Assembly (NCBI RefSeq): GCF_010389155.1
Contig: NC_057763.1
Span: forward strand, 4,712,649-4,776,648
DNA: 64,000 nucleotides
Direction of reading: 5' to 3'
Source: Erigeron canadensis
Lineage: Eukaryota; Streptophyta; Magnoliopsida; Asterales; Asteraceae
The notes beneath the pieces were generated by a model, which was given only the letters and a program-made list of their open reading frames with translations, searched no databases and was not told the DNA's origin. Made by a program: the position numbers and the translations under genes. How positions within the stretch are numbered: position 1 is the first letter of the stretch; every line of letters starts with the position of its first letter. Below, in pieces: positions 1-11,888 of the stretch.

Positions 1-20
1 GTAACTATCATCATCCCGCA

Positions 21-254
21 GTGGTGCCATGCCGATTGTGTCAGAATTGTCAGAAGTTTGGGCATTTGGCCAAGGATTGTAGAGTGGCCAGAGTTGCGGT
101 AGCACCACCTCATGTAGCACCGTTGAACGCTAGAAACCCACCAGTCAATCGCGGAGGATGCTATGAGTGCGGTAGCACTGATCACTACCGGAATGTTTGC
201 CCAAGAGTTGCTAGACGACCCATTCCAGCTGCAGCTAATCAGAATCCATTGTAG
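21..254 (+). pseudogene. gypsy gag, C-terminal zinc-knuckle fragment
   Basis: The frame encodes two CCHC zinc knuckles (C-x2-C-x4-H-x4-C): one around CQNCQKFGHLAKDC and one around CYECGSTDHYRNVC. In gypsy elements these end the Gag polyprotein and bind the packaged RNA. The frame ends at a TAG (252-254). Further stops follow before the protease, although the protease at 318 is in the same frame, so the original gag-pol was one frame that has since decayed. The start of gag lies outside the window. Confidence 0.85.
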
Positions 255-317
255 ATTGCAGCACCAAATCCTTCCAGAGTTAACCAAGCCTAGTAGGCCA
301 GGGGCTGAGTCTTTGCC

Positions 318-2285
318 TTGAACGCAGTAGAAGCTGCTAACGATCCTAACGTTGTCACGGGTACATTTCTCTTAAATAATCATCTAACTACTGTGTTATT
401 CGATACGGGTGCCGACTATAGTTTTATCTCCACTAACTTCGTGTGTATTATTAACCTGAAACCCATCCGTACCCATGCTTGCTATGAAATAGAGGTAGCT
501 AGTGGTGAAACCTCTAAACTTGACAAATTTGTGCCTAAATGTGTGTTAACACTAGATACTCATTCATACTATATAGATCTAATCCCGTTTGAAATGGGTA
601 GCTTCGATGTAATAGTGGGGATGGATTGGTTATCCCGGGTAGATGCAACCATTGTATGTCGTGCAAAATTTCTTAGAATACCCTTAAGTGGGAGAGAGGT
701 ATTAGAAATTCAAGGCGAGAGACCCGAGTCACACAAACAGATCCTAATGAGCACAACAACTGAAGTAACCAAGCTAGCTGATATACCAATAGTTCGTGAA
801 TTTCCCGATGTCTTTCCTGATGACATCCAGGGATTACCCCCGTCTCGCCAAGTCGAATTCCGAATCGATCTCATTCTTGACGCTATGCCGGTAGCAAAGA
901 CACCATATCGTTTAGCACCTTCTGAAATGCAAGAACTCAAGTCACAGTTGCAAGAGTTACAAGATAAGGGATTCATTCGACCAAGTTCATCGCCATGGGG
1001 CGCACCGATACTATTTATAAAGAAGAAGGACGGATCTTTTCGCATGTGCATTGATTATCGTGAGCTCAACAAGTTAACCATTAAGAATCGATATCCTTTA
1101 CCGCTCATCGATGATTTGTTTGATCAGTTGCAAGGCGCAAAGTACTTCTCAAAAATCGATCTTCGATCGGGCTATCATCAGTTAAGAGTTCGTGAAGAAG
1201 ACGTACCGAAAACGGCGTTTAGCACGAGATATGGGCACTTTGAGTTCTTAGTGATGCCTTTCGGTCTGACGAACGCACCCGCCGTTTTCATGGATCTCAT
1301 GAACCGCGTATGTAGACCCTACCTTGATAAATTCATCATCGTATTCATCGACGACATCTTCATTTATTCCAAGACGAAGCAAGAGCATGAAGTGCACTTG
1401 AGGAAAGCATTAGAACTTCTGAGAGCTGAAAAGTTGTACGGGAAGTTTTCAAAATGTGAATTTTGGTTGGAGGAAGTAAAGTTTTTGGGCCATGTAGTTG
1501 AAAAGGATGGAATCAAGGTCGACCCCAGTAAAATAGAAGCAATAGAGAATTGGAGAAGGCCAGAGACACCGACAGAGATCAGACAGTTTCTCGGTTTAGC
1601 AGGCTACTACCGACGATTTATCGAGAACTTCTCAAAGATCGCACAACCTCTTACACTGTTGACGCATAAAGATAGAAGTTTCGAATGGGGAGAGAAACAA
1701 GAAGAAGCTTTCAGAATCTTGAAAAAGAAGTTATGTAATGCACCAGTCTTAAGTCTTCCTGAAGGGACCGATGATTTTATCGTTTATTGCGACGCGTCGG
1801 GTCAAGGCTTAGGATGTGTGCTGATGCAGCGAGGCAAGGTCATTGCATATGCCTCACGTCAACTGAAGATTCACGAAAAGAATTATACGACACACGATTT
1901 GGAGTTGGGAGCTATCATTTTTGCACTCAAGTGTTGGAGACATTATCTATACGGGACAAAGAGTGTGATCTACACTGACCATAAGAGCCTTCAGCATATC
2001 TTCACTCAGAAAGACCTTAATATGCGCCAGAGACGATGGCTAGAGTTGTTTAGCGACTACGATTGTGAGATTCAATATCATCCCGGAAAGGCAAATGTAG
2101 TAGCAGACGCCTTGAGTAGGAAGGAGAGAGTTAGACCAAGACGAATTAGAGCCATGAGCATTACCGTGCACAACAGTTTGAAGGATAGGGTTATTGGGGC
2201 ACAAGTAGAAGTAAACAAGAAAGAGAACATTGATAAAGAAGGGCTTGGAGGTATGATAGAACGGTTTACTCAAGGAAATGATTGA
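318..2285 (+). pseudogene. gypsy pol: protease, reverse transcriptase, RNase H
   Basis: This 655-codon frame holds most of the polyprotein. The aspartic protease active site is [10 protein letters not shown] (near residue 28). The reverse transcriptase spans roughly residues 190-370, with [17 protein letters not shown] and a VFIDDIF catalytic box (the FIDD form of YxDD). The RNase H spans roughly residues 460-590, with [10 protein letters not shown], the TDHKSLQ region and the end motif ADALSR. The domain is well preserved and then stops at TGA 2283-2285, after which the integrase continues in the same frame. The listed start is just the first Met after upstream stops; the protein was translated as part of gag-pol. 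Probably immobile because of the stops. Confidence 0.92.
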
Positions 2286-3520
2286 GGACTGTACTTTTGT
2301 GATCGGATGTGGATACCACCGTACGGAGGACTAAGGAAACTGATAATCGATGAAGCGCACAAGGCAGGATACTCTATACACCTGGGGATAGATAAGATGT
2401 ATCAAGACTTGCGAGATTTATTTTGGTGGCCAGGGATGAAGAGCGATGTGGCAGTTTACGTGAGCAAGTGTCTAACGTGTTTGAGGGTTAAAGCTGAACA
2501 TAAAAAGCCAGGAGGACTACTAACACAACCAGAGCTTCCCAGCTGGAAGTGGGAGAAGATCACTATGGATTTTGTCACGAAGTTACCAAGAACGAGTAGT
2601 GGTAAAGATGCTATATGGGTGGTGGTAGATCAACTGACCAAGTCAGCGCATTTCATACCTATACGTGAAGATTACTCTATGGAGCAGTATGCGCGTCTGT
2701 ATCTTAAAGAGATTGTAGCTAAACACGGTGTCCCTGTATCAATCATTAGTGATAGGGATAGTCGATTTACCTCGGGATTTTGGAGATCATTACAACGAGC
2801 TTTGGGAACACGAATCGATATGAGCACAACCTACCATCCGCAGTCAGACAGACAGAGTGAGAGAACGATTCAAACACTCGAAGACATGCTAAGAGCCTGT
2901 GTCATAGACTTTGGAGGAAGTTGGGACACTCATCTCCTATTAGTCGAATTCTCGTATAACAACAGTTATCACGCAAGTACGGAAGGAAATGTCGATCTCC
3001 ACTTGCATGGCACGAAGTTGGAGACATGCAACTAATAGGTCCAGAGATCATCCTCGAAACTACTGAAAGAGTCGCTCAAATCAAGGAGAATCTACTGAAA
3101 GCAAGAGACAGACAAAAGAAATATGCAGACAACCGAAGAAAACCCCTAGAGTTTCAGGTGGGTGATCGAGTAATGCTTAAAGTTTCGCCATGGAAGGGCG
3201 TGGTCAGATTCATAAAGAGACGGAAACTAGCTCCAAGATATGTTGGACCGTTTGAGATCGTAGAGCACATTGGTGCAGTAGCCTACCGTTTGAAACTTCC
3301 CCAAGAACTAAGTAACGTACACGATGTCTTCCACGTATCGAACCTCAAGAAGTGCCTAGCCGATGAAACAACATATGTTCCTTTGAACGAGATATGAGTA
3401 GACAGTAACCTAACCTTCAAGGAAGAACCCGTGGAAATTCTAGAACGAATAGTCAAAAAGCTCAAGAGACGTAAGTATACTATGGTAATACGATGGGGGT
3501 TTATGGTGGGCCCCTAGAAA
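2286..3520 (+). pseudogene. gypsy integrase and tail, frameshifted
   Basis: Beyond the TGA at 2283-2285 the same frame gives the integrase. The HHCC finger has H-x5-H in the [10 protein letters not shown] stretch and CLTC. The catalytic core has D in TMDFV, D in ISDRDSRF and E in [10 protein letters not shown]. One normally conserved glycine between PQ and QSER reads Arg here. After residues YHAST (about 2975) the frame breaks, and the next frame resumes at [10 protein letters not shown] and runs through the GPEII...[10 protein letters not shown] and [11 protein letters not shown] region to about 3397. The missing piece is a few residues long, so a small non-triplet deletion explains the break. 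Remnant tail coding (EEPVEILER) reaches about 3480. The element cannot make a complete integrase. Confidence 0.9.
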
Positions 3521-3525
3521 AGATG

Positions 3526-4140
3526 GCTCCATTCTTTACGGGGTGGGTCCTAGAATAAGATAACGTGAAGTGTGTGTGAGAGAGAGAGAGCAAGTGTATT
3601 TTAAACCACCATTTTACTCCTAATTACGAATATAATTGTTTGAGAATACATAATTCTTCAACTTTTAATTACACTGACGCATGTAGATTAAACTAAGATT
3701 TAAATCACGTACTTTCTCCCATTAAAAATAATGAAAAAGGTCATTTGGATAATTTAAAGTGATTGTTATAGGTGGGCCGGTATTAGATAAGATGCATTAC
3801 TCTAGCTATATCCCTTCTTTGTACTCATATATATATAGCTTGGATCATTAGTCTATCATGCATTCTCCTTGATCTCTTAGATATAGTATCATTACTAAAA
3901 TAAATGATAATAACAATATCTTATTTATTGCTACAAGAATTAAAGGTTAGCTTGATAATATAGATCTAACAAGAGGATAAAAAAAGAGGATAAAAAAAGA
4001 GACACAAAGAACGAGTTTAGATAATCTTTTGATCTAATCCTACATCAAAATCTCAAGGTAAATTTCTATAGTAGTGATAATATATAGTCATTTTAGAATC
4101 CTACACATATTGGTATAGAAACTAGTATTTCTACAACATA
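3526..4140. other. AT-rich spacer between the two retrotransposons
   Basis: No gene is seen. There is a short (GA)n run at about 3574-3588 and AT-rich sequence. A 5' LTR for the copia element would be expected near here, but no repeat of the 7.9-9.5 kb sequence was recognised, so none is called. Confidence 0.6.
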
Positions 4141-4174
4141 CCGTTCATGACTCACTCTTTTCACGGATTGCATC

Positions 4175-4745
4175 TGCCGAATCTGCACAGAATTTCGTGG
4201 TGACACTCAAGTAAAAACGGTAAAGTTGCAAGGGTTGCGAAGGGAATTCGAGAATCTGGCTATGAAGGAAGGCAAACTCGTGGGTGACTACTACTCGAGA
4301 GTCATGGCTATTGTCAATCAAAGAAGGGCCTATGGAGAATAGGTAAATGATCAAGTGATTGTGGAGAAAATACTACGCAGCTTGACGTCGAAATTTGATT
4401 ATGTCGTTTCTTCGATTGAGATAGCACATCAAGACTTGTCTAAGCTGACTCCTAATAAACTAATGGGGACTTTGCACTCCCAAGAGGGGAGAATGATGAG
4501 TTAAACCACTGAAAAATCAGAAAGAGTCGAGGAGCATGCATTACAAGTGATTCAAGAATTCAATCGGCCTCAAAATTCGAACGGCTTTAGAGGCCGTGGG
4601 TGTGGCACTACCAGAGGTCGTGGCAAGGGAGGTATTTTGAATCGTAGCCAGGTTCCCAGTGTTATGTTTGCAAAAAATACGGACATGTATCCAAAGATTG
4701 CTGGTATAATCCAGAAACTCAAGCTAATGTGGCTAAAGTAAATGA
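4175..4745 (+). pseudogene. copia gag remnant
   Basis: The reading frame through 4200-4340 and on to 4500 gives a UBN2/retrotrans-gag-like sequence (LQGLRREFENLAMKEG, YYSRVMAIVNQ, ILRSLTSKFDYVVSSIE), broken by an in-frame TAG and a TAA. An RG-rich patch (GFRGRGCGTTRGRGKGG) follows. The zinc knuckle (C-x2-C-x4-H) then runs across a frameshift near 4670-4730 into the protease frame. Gag would form the cytoplasmic particle; this copy is not functional. Confidence 0.75.
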
Positions 4746-6141
4746 AACAGATGAACCTGGCCAGGAGCAACATTTGTTTATGGCATGCATTGAAGATTTT
4801 GATCAGGTACAAAACAACAACTTGTGGTTCATTGACTCTGGGTGCTCTAATCACATGACAGGATCACGTATAAGCTTTACTCAGTTGGATGAAACTTTTC
4901 AGCTAAAAGTTCAACTTGGTAACAAAAAGAAGCTGAGCATTAAAGGAAAAGGTACTGTTAGAGTCAACACTAGACCCACTAGCTCCAAGTTACTAGATGA
5001 TGTGTACTATGCTCCATCCTTGGAGTACAATCTCTTAAGTGTGGGCCAGCTTGTGAAAAAGGGCTACTCTCTCCCTTTTGAGGACGACAAATGTGTGATC
5101 AAAAGTCAAGGTGTTGAAATAATGAAGATTCATGTTCTGAGCAGCAATATGTTCTTGTTAGATGTATCATCTCCACAAGTTATGACCGCTGATGTCAACT
5201 ATATGTCTAATCTATGGCACAAGAGGTATGCACACTTGAACTTTGATAGTATGAGAAATTTACACGATAATAACATGGTTAAAGGCCTTCCAAGAATCCA
5301 ACAATCTGCAAAATGTGAAGGGTGTATGTTGGGCAAGCATGCTAGAACACCCTTTACATCATACTCTTGGAGGGCAAAACAAAAACTTGAACTTGTTCAT
5401 GCAGACCTTTGCGGTCCCATGCAAGTTGAAAGTCTTGGTCACAATGCATATAATTTTCTATTTGTTGATGACTACAGTCGCATGTCATGGTGTTATTTTA
5501 TTGCTAATAAATCAGATGCATTTTCCAAGTTTAAGGTGTTTAAAAAGTTGGTTGAAAATCAGTGTGAATGTCCTATCAAAGGTTTGCGAACAGATCTAAG
5601 GGGGGAGTTTTGCTCAAAGGAATTTGATGTTTTTTGTAATGAGCATGCAATAAGGAAAGAGCTAACAGTTCCACACACACCACAACTTAATGGTGTTGTG
5701 GAGCGAAAAAGTCGTACGATTATGGGGATGGTAAGGAGTATGCTCAAAGAGAAGAACTTGCCAAATTTTTTATGGGCCGAGGCTGTTGCCACGGCTGTCT
5801 ACATTTTGAACAGATCTCCGACTAATGCAGTTGAAGGAAAAACTCCATTCCAAGCTTGGTCAAATGAAATTCCAGATGTTTCAAAACTTCGTGTATTTGG
5901 AAGTTTGGCCTACAAGCACGTGGATGCTCATGGCAGGAAGAAATTAGATGACCGCTCCCGGAAGATGATTGTAATTGGCTATTCATCAAAAAGTCCATCA
6001 AGTTATAGATTGTTGGACCCTGTCACAAAGGACTTTGATGCAAGCATAGATGTTATAATTCTTGAAAATCCATCATGGAACTGGAAAGAAGACGAAAAAG
6101 GAGTATTTGTTGTATCTTATGCAGATCCATTCCCAATGTAA
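4729..6141 (+). pseudogene. copia pol: protease and integrase
   Basis: This 470-codon frame starts with the aspartic protease active site WFIDSGCSNHMTG, as is usual in copia elements (DSG). The gag-pre-integrase domain follows (LWHKRYAHLNFDSMRNL, then C-x2-C in CEGCMLGKH). The integrase core has D in HADLCGPM, D in LRTDLRGEF and E in GVVERKSR. The residue before GEF is Arg where Gly is usual. The frame ends at a TAA (6139-6141); RT coding resumes in the next open stretch of the same original polyprotein. Confidence 0.92.
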
Positions 6142-7893
6142 GAAGATGGTCACATTGATGAGCCATCATCCAGTGGGCCCACAACAACATCTAATGTCTC
6201 AATAGAGACAACATCACCAACTAGTCCTACTTCAACCCATGTGACCTCTATGCATGGGATGTCAACATCAAATCAAAGTCCTTCAACTCCTGAAAATATG
6301 TGCCCTTTATCTGATATAAATGTTGTCACACGAGCACTTGAGCTAGAGGAATACATGCATCTACAATTTGCTTTGAATATTTTTGATCATATGTGCTATT
6401 ATGATGCTATGAAGAAGAAAGAGTGGCAGGTTGCTATGGATGAAGAGCTGGAAGCCATTAAAAGTAACGATACATGGGAACTTGTATCTCTCCCTCCTGG
6501 TAAGAATGTTGTTGGTCTTAAATGGCTATTTAAAACTAAGCTTGGTGCAAATGGTCAGCTAGTAAAGCACAAAGCCAGATTCTTGGCCAAGGGGTATTCT
6601 CAAAGAAAAGGTGTTGATTTTGAAGAAACGTTTGCCCCGGTGGCCAGATTTGAGACTATTCGAATGATTCTTGCATTAGGAGCTCAAAGAGGCTGGACTT
6701 TACATCAATTAGATGTAAAATCAGCTTTTCTAAATGGTGAACTTGATGAAGATATTTATGTGGAACAACCAGAGGAATATGAACTAAAGGATGCAGGTAA
6801 CAAGGTGTACAAGCTTAAGAAAGCTCTCTACGGGCTCAAACAGGCTCCTAGAGCCTGGTATGCCAAGATAGACTGGTACTTCACAAAAAAATGGTTATAA
6901 TCGAAGCTTGAATGAACCGACATTGTTTGTGAAGCAAACTGGTAGTGAAATCATCTATGTGTCTCTTTATGTGGATGATATTATACGTACTAGTTCATGC
7001 TCACAACTTGTTTCCAAATTTAAGCAAGGTATGCAACAAGTTTTTGACATGACTGACATGGGCTTACTTCAATACTTTCTTGGTCTTGAAGTGAAGCAGG
7101 CTAAATATGGTGTGTTTGTGAGCCAAGAAAAATATGCAAAAAAATCTTCTCGACAAGTTTCATATGAAAGAATGCAAGGTAGAAGCAGTTCCTATGAGTC
7201 CTTATGAAAAACTTCAGCTTGAGGATGGTGAAGACAAAGTAAATGAGACCCTTTATAGAAGTCTTGTGGGGGGTCTAATGTATCTTACTCACACTCGACC
7301 TAATTTGTCCTATTCGGTAGGGGTCTTGGCCAGGTTTATGCGACCTCGTTGAAAAAATCATCTTGGTGCAGCAAAGAAAGTTCTCAGGTATATTGCAGGA
7401 ACCACCTGTTTTGGGTTGTGGTATGAAAAGAAAAAATAATGTCCAACTTATGGGCTATACAGATAGTGATTGGGCAGGAAGTATAGATGATAGAAAAAGT
7501 GTATCAGCCAATGTATTTCTCCTTGGAAATTCTGCAGTGTCTTGGTGTTCTAAAAAGCAAAATACAGTGGCTCTTTCAAGCACGGAAGCCGAATATATCT
7601 CTGCTACTGGTGGTGCATGCCAAGCTGTTTGGCTTAGAACAATTTTGCAAGACCTTGGTGTGATTCAAGACAAGGCAGCTACCTTATATTGTAATAGCAA
7701 GTCAGCCATAGTTCTGTCCAAAAATCCTGTCATGAACAGCTGCTCGAAGTACATCGAGCTAAAATATCACTTTATCAGGGACATGGTGAAACAAGGTCAA
7801 GTGAAGTTGGAGTTTTGTGGAACAAACGAGCAACTATCTGATTTGTTAACAAGGCACATGGTTGGCGTGCAGGTCCAGTGCCGACCCTGCTAG
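6142..7893 (+). pseudogene. copia pol: reverse transcriptase and RNase H
   Basis: RT motifs include KWLFKTKLGANG, KARFLAKGYSQ, FAPVARFETIR, LDVKSAFLNGELDEDIYVEQP and ALYGLKQAPRAWY. After a TAA at 6898-6900 the catalytic YVDD box appears in the next frame (VSLYVDDIIR, about 6958). The connection (RSLVGGLMYLTHTRPNLSYSVG) and RNase H (YTDSDWAGSIDDRKS, SSTEAEYISATGG, KYIELKYHFIRD) lie in two further frames starting at about 7134 and 7363. At least three frame changes show the gene is dead. Confidence 0.92.
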
Positions 7894-7900
7894 TGGGCAG

Positions 7901-10405
7901 GATGCGCTGGAGCCCATAACAGCACATTAGAGTAGGGCAGAAACCTGAAAGTCCAAATAATTCTTTACTAGGCTCATTTAGTTTAATAGTCAAACCCATA
8001 AAATAATATTACACCTTCAAGCATGTAATGGTAATAGTTTAGTGTGTGGATTAATGGAGTTGTTGAAATAATAAGAAAACAACTGAAGGGAATACCAAAT
8101 GACTTCTATAATCACACCTTCAAATCATCAAAGGATTTAGCATTTAAATATGAAGGAGTAGTTAAAAGAATCATTCTTTTTTCATCTCTATCTCTTTCAA
8201 AATGCAATCTATCTTTCCTAACCTGCTCAATTGAAGTTAGAAAAGAAGCTTTTCCGGATGCAAATCAACTAAAAACAATGAACTTTTGGTTAAGCGATTT
8301 CGTCAAAAATCAGAAGTTGTTTTCGCTTCGCATTCGGTTAATGCCTTAGTGGAAATAGGAGGACGCAGTTTGTTAGTCAATTTGATTATGATCTAACTTA
8401 TTATCAATGTTAGTGGTCATGGTGTTGCTCTTTATATAGTTTGAAAGGTTTTGTAGTTGTTCTACTTTAAGCATTGTTATTGTCTATATATAATATTTAG
8501 TTGAGAAAATGAAGTGATATGTTGAGTTGAGAACATCTGTTTAACTTTTTAATTGGATTGAAAAGATAAGTGTCACTTTTATATTGGATTGAGTAAATAG
8601 GTGTTACTTTCTCAAGTTGGGAATTAGCTAGAATCTTTTAACAAATTTGATAGTAAAGATGGTAATTTTTATGCTAATATCTATGGCAATGACTTTTTTT
8701 ATAAAAAAAATGTATTTGGATATAGTTTATGTTATATGAATAAGTTGTATTCTACTTATAATGATATCCCGTAGAGTCTAAAAATTGCCATTATTGAATT
8801 AAGGAGACATGGTTAGAGGAACATGGATTTTTAACCGTGGTCCGTGGTATACCTATTACTTATTTACTTAGTGCACTAATGTTCTTGTTTGTAACATCTT
8901 TACATATCTTCTATATACGTCGGTCTAAATACTATAAAATTGTTGTAAGCATGAAATGCATTAGTTTAATTAAATTTTTTGACGACGGGCATATTTACGA
9001 CCATCTAGCCCCGAGCATTCAAATTCTTAGGACCGGCGCTGGTGCAGGAGTGTCTATCGGGGGGGGGGGGGGGGATGATACCACACTCCCATGGAATGGT
9101 CAAAATGCTGGAAGTGGCTAGAAGGAAGTCCTGCACGTGGCTAAGAATTAGTAAAAGTTGTTGAGTCTTTTTCTGAGTGTAGTTGTTATTTTAGTTTGAA
9201 TATTTCATTTGAATAAGTGGTTGTTTAGTCCGGTTCTTTTGGTGAACCGTTTGTTTTGATTCTCTATTTAAGGAGTACAGTTTTATATCCACTTTTCAAA
9301 GTTCTTTGTTTTTCCTTTATTGTTTACAAAAATATTCTTGTCCATCATAAGAAACTATGTGAAAACAGAGCTAATAGCAAAGAAAATGCAAATTAACCAC
9401 CCTGAGTTTAAAGGTAATAAACTGGAAAATTTGAACAAATTATCCATGATCTATATATTTAAGGAGCCTCAACACTACCATATACACACATTTGGTAATA
9501 TATCCTTGATTTCTTATACAAAGCAGAAAAAATGACGGTAGCCCAGAGAAACGTTCCTGCTCGTGGTAATGTGCTGTCAAGGTCTGTGAAGGCTGTGGTG
9601 AACTATCCTCTGAATGGTATTTTTAATTAGCTAGGTGACACATGCATCATGTGAAATTAGTATTATTCATGCATATATCAGTTTCCAGTTTCTTTGTACA
9701 CATCTTAATTAATGTTGTAACGGTTATGTGTTATATTTTTAATAATGTTCATAATTGTATTTTTGTATTCATTTGAAAGTGAAATTGGTATCTGCAAATC
9801 GATATATGTAGCAGGTTATGTCTTGGAATAACAAATAATTAATAATCGGCCATTCCTATCATTTCGATCTGCTGATACTCAACTGAATGGTTCCATCTTT
9901 TTTAATTTGTAGAATGAAGCAACTAAATGAATTTTCAAGATCATCTTGCATGGTGAACATTTGAACCTTATAGTTCTTTTACGCACTAAATGAATGTTAG
10001 AAAATGAATTTATATATGTTCAAAAGAAACAAAGTTCATATATACAAATAGCCAATCCAATCCTTATAAGTTTAATAAATATATAAGTAACATCAGATAT
10101 TGTTTAGCCTCTGGGTGAACGTACTCTGTTATTATTTTTCAGTTTGTAATATGCAAATACTTGCAGGCCGGTTATTTGCCAACAATTCATTATAGATCAT
10201 CTTACAAATTATATATGGTCGAAAATCATAGATGTTGATTAAGCAGAAATGCGCAGATCGTACATGATAAGCATGTCAATCATTTTACACATGCATTGTC
10301 TCGAAAATGAACCAATGTAAATTTATTGCCGCACAAATTAACAAATTAAGAAAAGATCGAGAAATAAAACAAATTAACCTAGGTACTTGCTTGATAATCT
10401 GGCCG
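7901..10405. other. Non-coding region with possible LTR remnant
   Basis: No convincing gene is seen. It contains a run of 16 G at 9059-9074, unusual in such AT-rich DNA. A short ATG-started frame at 9532-9630 has GC content closer to coding DNA, but its peptide was not recognised. The part nearest 10.4 kb is the 3' flank of the NF-YB gene. Confidence 0.5.
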
Positions 10406-10410
10406 GCCCG

Positions 10411-11888
10411 TTACTCCTTACACTGCTCGTATGGCTCGAAAGTAGCAATTGCAGGTCCAGAAGGTCCAGCAGTTGACGGGTCTTTCAAGAAACCGCCAAT
10501 GCCAGCTGGACTAAAGAAGCCATGATGACCCATATGAAAAGCAGCAGGCACAAAAGGACCACCAAACGGCGGATCGGAACTAATATTCCTCTTCACAAGC
10601 GGCTCGCCCCTAACAGACCCACGTTCACCGCCATCAAACTCCCTGAAACGATGGAGATACACAGTTAACGGCTCTATGTAATCATCAAACCCCAATTTGT
10701 TCATAGCCCAGAGAACATCTTCAGCAGTGATGGTCTTCCTCTGCTCACGCTGGCATCGGTCATTAGCTTCACCTGTCACAAAGCTAATGTACTCTGAAAC
10801 ACATTCCTGGATGGTTTCTTTGGCGTCGTCTGAGATTTTGGCGTGAGGCGGGAGGATCTTTCTCATGATTCGGATCACATTTGCTATCGGCATAAACCGG
10901 TCTTGTTCTCGCACAATGCACTCATTATTATTGTCATCTGATGACTTGTTATTGTTGGCAGCCTTCATTTCTGATCCATTCATTAATGTCAAAAATCGAT
11001 CAAATATTATATCAAACACTTTTACGTACGTACAGTACAACCAACCAAATAACTACATACATTAAGGGCGCGTTTGGTTCACGGAATGTTTTTAGGAGGA
11101 ATGGAATCTTTCAATGGAATTAAAATTTGAAGGAATGGAATTTAACGGAATGTTTTTAAATTTTTGAAAATTCAAGTGACGAATGGAATGAGATTCCTTC
11201 TCCCACTCTCAAAGAATGGAGATTCCATCAAATAAAGGAATGTTTACATTCCAATGGAATCATATTCCTTCATCTTTGAACAACCAAACACACTAAGGAA
11301 TGAAATCTAATTCCAATTCCATCAAATTCCATCAGAATCTGTGAACCAAACGCGACCTAAAAGATATTTATATTTCACACTGCACTACTCATATAAGTAA
11401 ATCTTAATTAGCATGCATGACACTTTTTTCTACAACTATATATGTCATATCTTAAATATTTCTCCAAAAGGCCACAAAACACATTTCACTCGGATTTTAA
11501 TTTGATATATACAAAACACTTAATTAACTAGATTGAGAGACTACATATTTACAATAATTAGCCCTATTTAATTTTAATTAATGATCATATCTACAAATTT
11601 TACATGCACAGTAGTTCAAAGTTGCATGAGTACGTGCTACATATATCTTGCAAATAAGACTTGTTACTACTATTTCTGTTGGGTCAAATTTATATACACT
11701 AGCTAGCTAGTTTGATATTTCCGCACATATATAAGTCTTTCAATTCTATATAATTAAGATATATATATATATCACTAAAAATATATAGAGTAAATAAAGT
11801 AAGAAGCTAGGAGTACGTACGTACCAGATGTAGGGTGGATGGGGAGCTTATGGAAGCCATGGAAACCTCCTCCTCCTACACGTTCCAT
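10411..11888 (-). CDS. LEC1-type NF-YB transcription factor (LEC1/L1L class)
   Basis: Two exons: 11825-11888 and 10411-10970. The intron is 854 bp, with donor GT at 11823-11824 and acceptor AG at 10971-10972. The joined frame gives 207 aa ending CKE and TAA. Exon 1 encodes an N-terminus ([11 protein letters not shown], then HKLP) like that of LEC1-LIKE proteins. Residues about 45-135 form the histone-fold NF-YB domain ([16 protein letters not shown], then [18 protein letters not shown]). Asp69 in ISDDAKET is the residue that marks the LEC1 class; other NF-YBs have Lys there. NF-YB pairs with NF-YC and NF-YA to bind CCAAT boxes in the nucleus, and LEC1-class members drive embryo and seed-maturation programmes. 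The Met at about 10983 gives a frame without the exon 1 N-terminus, so the spliced start is preferred. Family call is secure; LEC1 versus L1L is less so, with the N-terminus favouring L1L. Confidence 0.93.
11066..11357. mobile_element. PIF/Harbinger (Tourist-like) MITE in the NF-YB intron
   Basis: A 292-bp element with terminal inverted repeats GGGCGCGTTTGGTTCACGGA and GGTCGCGTTTGGTTCACAGA (right end read on the other strand). It is flanked by direct TAA duplications at 11063-11065 and 11358-11360. A 3-bp TAA/TTA target duplication with GGG-type ends is typical of Tourist-like MITEs. No coding capacity. It lies wholly inside the NF-YB intron, about 95 bp from the splice acceptor. Confidence 0.9.

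Larger units (their letters stand above)
1..3525 (+). mobile_element. Ty3/gypsy LTR retrotransposon, 3' internal part, decayed
   Basis: One continuous region carries, in the order typical of Ty3/gypsy, two gag zinc knuckles, an aspartic protease (DTG), reverse transcriptase, RNase H, an HHCC integrase zinc finger and the integrase core. The 5' LTR and start of gag lie outside the window. Lesions include in-frame stops between gag and protease (252-254 and others), a TGA at 2283-2285 and a short frame-shifting deletion near 2975. Domain order and the IDYRELN and FIDD-type RT resemble the Tekay/Del chromovirus clade, but the expected C-terminal chromodomain is cut short near 3.5 kb. No 3' LTR was recognised. 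Confidence 0.93.
4150..7900 (+). mobile_element. Ty1/copia LTR retrotransposon internal region, decayed
   Basis: Domain order is gag (UBN2-like), protease, gag-pre-integrase, integrase, reverse transcriptase, RNase H. Integrase before RT defines Ty1/copia. The frame is interrupted many times: stops at about 4340 and 4502, a frameshift near 4720, TAA at 6139-6141, TAA at 6898-6900, and shifts near 7130-7200 and 7350. LTRs were not delimited. The sequence just downstream (about 8.06-9.3 kb), with a TATA-like CTATTTAAGG near 9266, could hold a decayed 3' LTR, but no matching 5' copy was seen. Confidence 0.92.

Noticed and set aside
3526..4140. Possible LTRs of the gypsy or copia element
   Set aside because: No pair of matching long direct repeats was seen flanking either internal region.
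8837..9121. 94-aa open frame downstream of the copia element
   Set aside because: Hydrophobic start followed by a poly-Gly stretch that simply reads the G16 run; no domain and no coding signature.
9532..9630. Short ATG frame (MTVAQRNVPARGN...) with coding-like composition
   Set aside because: Only 32 codons, not recognised, and no convincing splice partner; mentioned in the spacer entry instead of called as a gene.
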